Under the pieces are notes generated by a model. The model made no database searches. It worked only from the letters and a program-made list of their open reading frames with translations, and was not told the DNA's origin. Below, in pieces: positions 62,001 through 64,000 of a stretch of DNA of 64,000 nt. Positions within the stretch are counted from its first letter, which is position 1. The number at the start of each line of letters is the position of its first letter. Source of the DNA: Vagococcus allomyrinae (lineage in GTDB: Bacteria; Bacillota; Bacilli; Lactobacillales; Vagococcaceae); assembly GCF_017829975.1 (NCBI RefSeq), contig NZ_JAEEGA010000014.1:62001-126000 (forward strand). Reading direction: 5' to 3'. The position numbers were made by a program, and so were the translations under genes.

Positions 62001-62759
62001 CAAGATGAACAAGGGACGCTGATTAGTGGACCTTATGAAACAGGAATCGATGGCTTGTTAGAGATTGCTGATCTGACTCCCGGCAAGTATCAATTAGTGG
62101 AAACTCAAGCACCGACCGGGTATCAGTTGGACGCCACACCTGTGAAGTTTGAAATTCTAAAAGGGCAGACGGAAGTCTTAAAAGTTAGTAAGACCAATCG
62201 ACTGATCTTAGGGGCAGTCCAGCTAGAGAAAGTGGATCAGGCAACTGGAGAAGGATTATCCGGTGCGATCTTTGAACTACAAGATGAACAAGGGGCGCTG
62301 ATTAGTGGGACTTATGAAACAGGAATCGATGGCTTGTTGGAGATTGCTGATTTGACTCCCGGCAAGTATCAATTAGTGGAAACTCAAGCACCGACCGGGT
62401 ATCAGTTGGACGCCACGCCTGTGAAGTTTGAAATCCTAAAAGGGCAGACGGAAGTCTTAAAAGTTAGTAAAACCAATCAAAAAACGGCAACGGATATTTT
62501 ATCAGATGATCCGGAAGTAATAGAATTGCCAGCGGATCCGGAAGAAGAACTTCCCAATAAGGATACTAACATCGTGGAGAAGCCAACTAATAAACTTCCA
62601 GAAACAAGTAGTAAGTTGCCAACAAAGACGACAAAAAATTCTCAAACGGTTCTACCTAAAACAGGAGGTGCCTACGAGAGTTATCGATTGTACATAGGAA
62701 TGGCGCTAATTTTAGTGACACTTGTTCGATTTAAAAGACGTCACCAACGAGAAAGATAA
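59010..62759 (+). CDS. LPXTG-anchored adhesin with collagen-binding-like head and SpaA/Cna-B repeats
   Basis: The 1249-residue surface protein has a signal peptide at residues 1-31 (MWKLTKSNMRIVSLLL ... AIA), then a Glu/Ser-rich spacer. Residues ~105-490 form an adhesin head resembling MSCRAMM N2-N3 domains, with VDITGVNMLVDIAGTW at its start and paired FxNNVVLTDEI strands. One diverged SpaA domain (~495-600) and six 93-residue SpaA-type repeats (~600-1157) follow. The tail has a Pro/Thr-rich wall segment, LPKTG at 1215, a hydrophobic helix and RRHQRER. The ATG at 59010 has AAAGGAG upstream. No sortase gene is near, so housekeeping sortase A is expected. Likely binds host matrix; the ligand is unknown. 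Confidence 0.9.
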   Translation: MWKLTKSNMRIVSLLLVIMMFVNILPSAAIADIVANDNSEKVSETETSLTEITEQETDQLLSSEELEKEEESLPKISSAVSSTIESGAPPVKESQRIAGEPTNRSELVDITGVNMLVDIAGTWIYIIKNNELQPNIPSFSKGMRIKFEYCWDISSDSLNLFQPGDYFEVALPSTYFQFHDTPSNYELTDQNGAVIGTFTVRDGSIVSTLNELGTSKNEIKNGFLSGIGYTVLEGDEISLTTGGIMLPPITINPGGSSGSGEIDDFGDLFKSGAKFEERGDLEWRIFVNYDNFRKQFNGESVVPFNNVVLTDEIEQGLVVKDNDIRIESSIYIANEEGRMTNLSLEWYSFKELFDLIPYVEGMSESDFETAVKSSTKPAYGVYAHRKVMINFGNLPGSNIKYPGAATANNSQWIKDKLQEMVESAKISQIQADETYKKYENDPEIIGWVVTIPTTVVGGSDTYSNTATLTYNNSEQASSATTIEFNDINGGAETNEPGSVVIKKMDDKSTPLTGVSFKLQKLNTVTNDYVDYVPQDNLGGIERVTDGDGTVTYKRLSYGDYQIVETKGLDGYGEPIYSPSERFSMTAQNNAGIEISVVNELLKGQVELVKTDEKTNELLSGAIFELQDEQGTPISGPYETGIDGLLEITDLTPGKYQLVETQAPTGYQLDATPVKFEILKGQTEVLKVSKTNRLILGAVQLEKVDQVTGEGLSGAIFELQDEQGTLISGPYETGIDGLLELADLTPGNYQLVETQAPAGYQLDATPVKFEILKGQTEVLKVSKTNRLILGAVQLEKVDQVTGEGLSGAIFELQDEQGALISGPYETGATGLLEIVDLTPGKYQLVETQAPTGYQLDATPVKFEILKGQTEVLKVSKTNRLILGAVQLEKVDQVTGEGLSGAIFELQDEQGTLISGPYETGIDGLLELADLTPGKYQLVETQAPTGYQLDATPVKFEILKGQTEVLKVSKTNRLILGAVQLEKVDQVTGEGLSGAIFELQDEQGTLISGPYETGIDGLLEIADLTPGKYQLVETQAPTGYQLDATPVKFEILKGQTEVLKVSKTNRLILGAVQLEKVDQATGEGLSGAIFELQDEQGALISGTYETGIDGLLEIADLTPGKYQLVETQAPTGYQLDATPVKFEILKGQTEVLKVSKTNQKTATDILSDDPEVIELPADPEEELPNKDTNIVEKPTNKLPETSSKLPTKTTKNSQTVLPKTGGAYESYRLYIGMALILVTLVRFKRRHQRER
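60807..62480 (+). repeat. six 279-bp in-frame tandem repeats in the adhesin gene
   Basis: Repeat starts are at 60807, 61086, 61365, 61644, 61923 and 62202, each exactly 279 bp (93 codons). The first diverges in its first ~15 codons; the other five differ by only a few bases. Such near-identity points to recent expansion and copy-number variation. Each contains an isopeptide-type Glu in LVETQAP and a Lys in QLEKVD. Confidence 0.95.
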
Positions 62760-62830
62760 TAAGAAAAGCTGGACGAAGCGTAGGGGAGTACGATAGAGAG
62801 AAAGTTTTTTTACTTTCCTATAAAGTCAAA

Positions 62831-62874
62831 AAGAAGCCAATAGTCCTTTACTGGTTAAAGGCTATTGGCTTCTT
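62831..62874. terminator. bidirectional terminator
   Basis: 13-bp stem AAGAAGCCAATAG / CTATTGGCTTCTT with an inner CCTTTA/TAAAGG extension, between the convergent adhesin and FMN reductase genes. Confidence 0.9.
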
Positions 62875-62883
62875 TGGTAGGGT

Positions 62884-63444
62884 TTATTTTGCTAATTGCT
62901 CTATTAAGGCTACGAAAGCATCGACAATTGATTGAAAGAAGTCGATGGTTCCTTGATTGGTGACGGAGCCGTCTTCGGCCAATAAGGTGTGAACATTGGC
63001 AATATAAGCTTCAGGTTGTTGCAATGTTTGGACATCTAAAAAGACCAGACTTTGACGAAGGTGATGATTGGCACCAAAAGCGCTAAGGTTACCCGGTGAT
63101 ACACTGACAACAGCTCCAGCTTTTTTCGCCCATAAATTGTGACCGTAAGGACGAGAGCCAACATCTAGAGCATTTTTTAGTACTGCAGGAACTGAGCGAT
63201 TATACTCAGGGGTAATAAACAGGAAGGCATCTTGCTCGCTAAGTGTTTGACGAAATTCAGCATAAGAAGCGGGTGCTCGGTTTTCATCATCAAAATCTTG
63301 ATTGTATATTTCTAGCTTACTAATATCGATAAGTTCGACATCATAGCCTGCTGGAAATAGACCTGCTAATACTTTTGCAATCTTTTTTGAAAATGACTCT
63401 GTTCTTAAACTTCCGACTAAGACACCAATTTTTTTGTTTGACAT
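62884..63444 (-). CDS. NADPH-dependent FMN reductase-like flavoprotein
   Basis: The 186-residue flavodoxin-like protein has the phosphate loop GSLRTESFSKK (~11-21), ITPEYNRSVPAVLKNALD (~76-93) and SPGNLSAFGANH (~112), as in the NADPH-dependent FMN/quinone/chromate reductase family. Cytoplasmic; single gene with its own terminator. The electron acceptor is unknown. Confidence 0.9.
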   Translation of the reverse strand: MSNKKIGVLVGSLRTESFSKKIAKVLAGLFPAGYDVELIDISKLEIYNQDFDDENRAPASYAEFRQTLSEQDAFLFITPEYNRSVPAVLKNALDVGSRPYGHNLWAKKAGAVVSVSPGNLSAFGANHHLRQSLVFLDVQTLQQPEAYIANVHTLLAEDGSVTNQGTIDFFQSIVDAFVALIEQLAK

Positions 63445-63586
63445 AAAAAACGTCCTTTCACTGACTTTATTTTACTTACCATTAATTAGTAAGTGATAAG
63501 CTAAGTGTATAACTGATTGTCAAATAAGGCAAGAGATATGTATTAAAGGAGCATTTGAGTGTCTATTTGATTATTAAGTTAGTGAC

Positions 63587-64000
63587 TTATTTGAGCTGAT
63601 TAAGGGCATAGTCGATTTCTTTTAGAATCTCTTGATCGGACTCTTTTTCTTGAAGCTCGCTTAAGAAGTCGACAATTGCCAGATTGTCAGGGGAAGCCAA
63701 TTCGCCTAAGGCCCAAACAGCTGTTCCGCGAATGACAGGTCGTGGATCCGTTTCGATAACAGCTAGTAAATTGGGGATGGCGGTTTTTACTTTAGCGTTA
63801 GCTAAAGCGATGATGGCGTTTCGTTGTAGCGGTTTTTTCCCTCGCCAAGAACCTGCTAATGAGCCAAAGGTCTCTTTGAATTCTCGGTTAGAGATCGTTA
63901 GCATCGGTGTCAACAGTGGGGTGACAATTTCCGGATCAGGTTCCATTTCTTCATGAAAGTGAAAATCTTTTCCTTTATTGAAGGGACAAACTTGTTGACA
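63587..64000 (-). CDS. queG: epoxyqueuosine reductase, C-terminal part (N-terminus beyond window)
   Basis: The frame is open from the stop at 63587 to the window edge (137 codons). It begins with CQQVCPFNKG, the last cysteines of the ferredoxin-like 4Fe-4S region of QueG, and continues into a HEAT-like helical repeat domain (IIALANAKVKTAIPNLLAVI, GTAVWALGELASP). QueG uses cobalamin and iron-sulfur clusters to reduce epoxyqueuosine to queuosine in tRNA. An internal ATG at 63946 is not the start. Confidence 0.9.
   Translation of the reverse strand, partial: CQQVCPFNKGKDFHFHEEMEPDPEIVTPLLTPMLTISNREFKETFGSLAGSWRGKKPLQRNAIIALANAKVKTAIPNLLAVIETDPRPVIRGTAVWALGELASPDNLAIVDFLSELQEKESDQEILKEIDYALNQLK

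Noticed and set aside
60807-62480. assembly duplication
   Set aside because: Units are in frame at exactly 279 bp, differ by scattered bases and encode a normal SpaA-type stalk, so real expansion is more likely.

Overview
The window is a low-GC Firmicutes chromosome segment. Its gene content and order point to Lactobacillales, most likely Enterococcaceae (Enterococcus/Vagococcus-like). The pointers are the delta subunit of RNA polymerase preceded by a DUF1934 gene, the comEA-comEB-comEC-holA-rpsT order, a lipoyl transferase next to a YwfO/EF1143-type HD phosphohydrolase, a ppdK-ccpN-PPDK regulator group, and an LPXTG adhesin. This assignment is an inference; there is no rRNA gene to confirm it. 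No rRNA, tRNA, CRISPR array, prophage or intact insertion sequence was seen.

Layout. 1-9.9 kb is housekeeping and small regulators: a cut Na+/H+ antiporter, rlmN, an NrtR-like NUDIX regulator, a MerR/ClbS pair, glyoxalase I, a NUDIX hydrolase, a HAD phosphatase, an HD phosphohydrolase and LipL. 10-13.2 kb encodes a two-subunit TPP-dependent 2-oxoacid or acetoin dehydrogenase E1 with a SorC-type regulator but no E2/E3. 13.2-21.1 kb holds DUF1934, rpoE, a sigma factor paired with a membrane PH-domain protein, the late competence DNA-uptake genes, holA and rpsT. 21.3-26.2 kb has phosphate transport (pit + DUF47), an iron-efflux type P1B-4 ATPase behind Fur/PerR-like boxes, and uppP.

26.4-38.0 kb is an accessory carbohydrate island. 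Two divergent operons, each headed by an AraC regulator, are built from Gfo/Idh/MocA dehydrogenases, xylose-isomerase-like TIM barrels and one ThuA protein. This set fits oxidation of a sugar to a keto-sugar followed by isomerisation or cleavage. Between the two AraC genes lies a 2.2-kb region without credible genes. It holds five complete copies and one truncated copy of a 230/231-bp tandem repeat, studded with eleven near-identical 13-bp palindromes, preceded by a good promoter and followed by a strong terminator. It is the most unusual structure in the window.

38.1-42.8 kb is a beta-glucoside PTS operon controlled by a LicT-type antiterminator (two RAT sites, one cre-like site). 43.6-47.9 kb holds pyruvate phosphate dikinase, the CcpN repressor and the PPDK kinase/phosphorylase. 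The ppdK and ccpN promoters share an ACGTCWTAT motif. 48.1-53.7 kb holds regulators (TetR, MarR, MerR/TipAS), an APC permease, a metallo-beta-lactamase hydrolase and an S51 peptidase. 53.9-58.3 kb has a three-gene operon (DUF350-like membrane protein, glutathionylspermidine-synthase-like ATP-grasp enzyme, unknown protein with a glycine-rich tail), then a lipoprotein and a TSUP permease. 59.0-62.8 kb is a large LPXTG adhesin with six 93-residue SpaA-type repeats, nearly identical in DNA. The window ends with an FMN reductase and the C-terminal part of queG.

A short dispersed repeat occurs twice (48881-49012 and, internally deleted and inverted, 23039-23104). Many start codons were moved to the Shine-Dalgarno-supported position rather than the longest reading frame; each case is noted in its entry.
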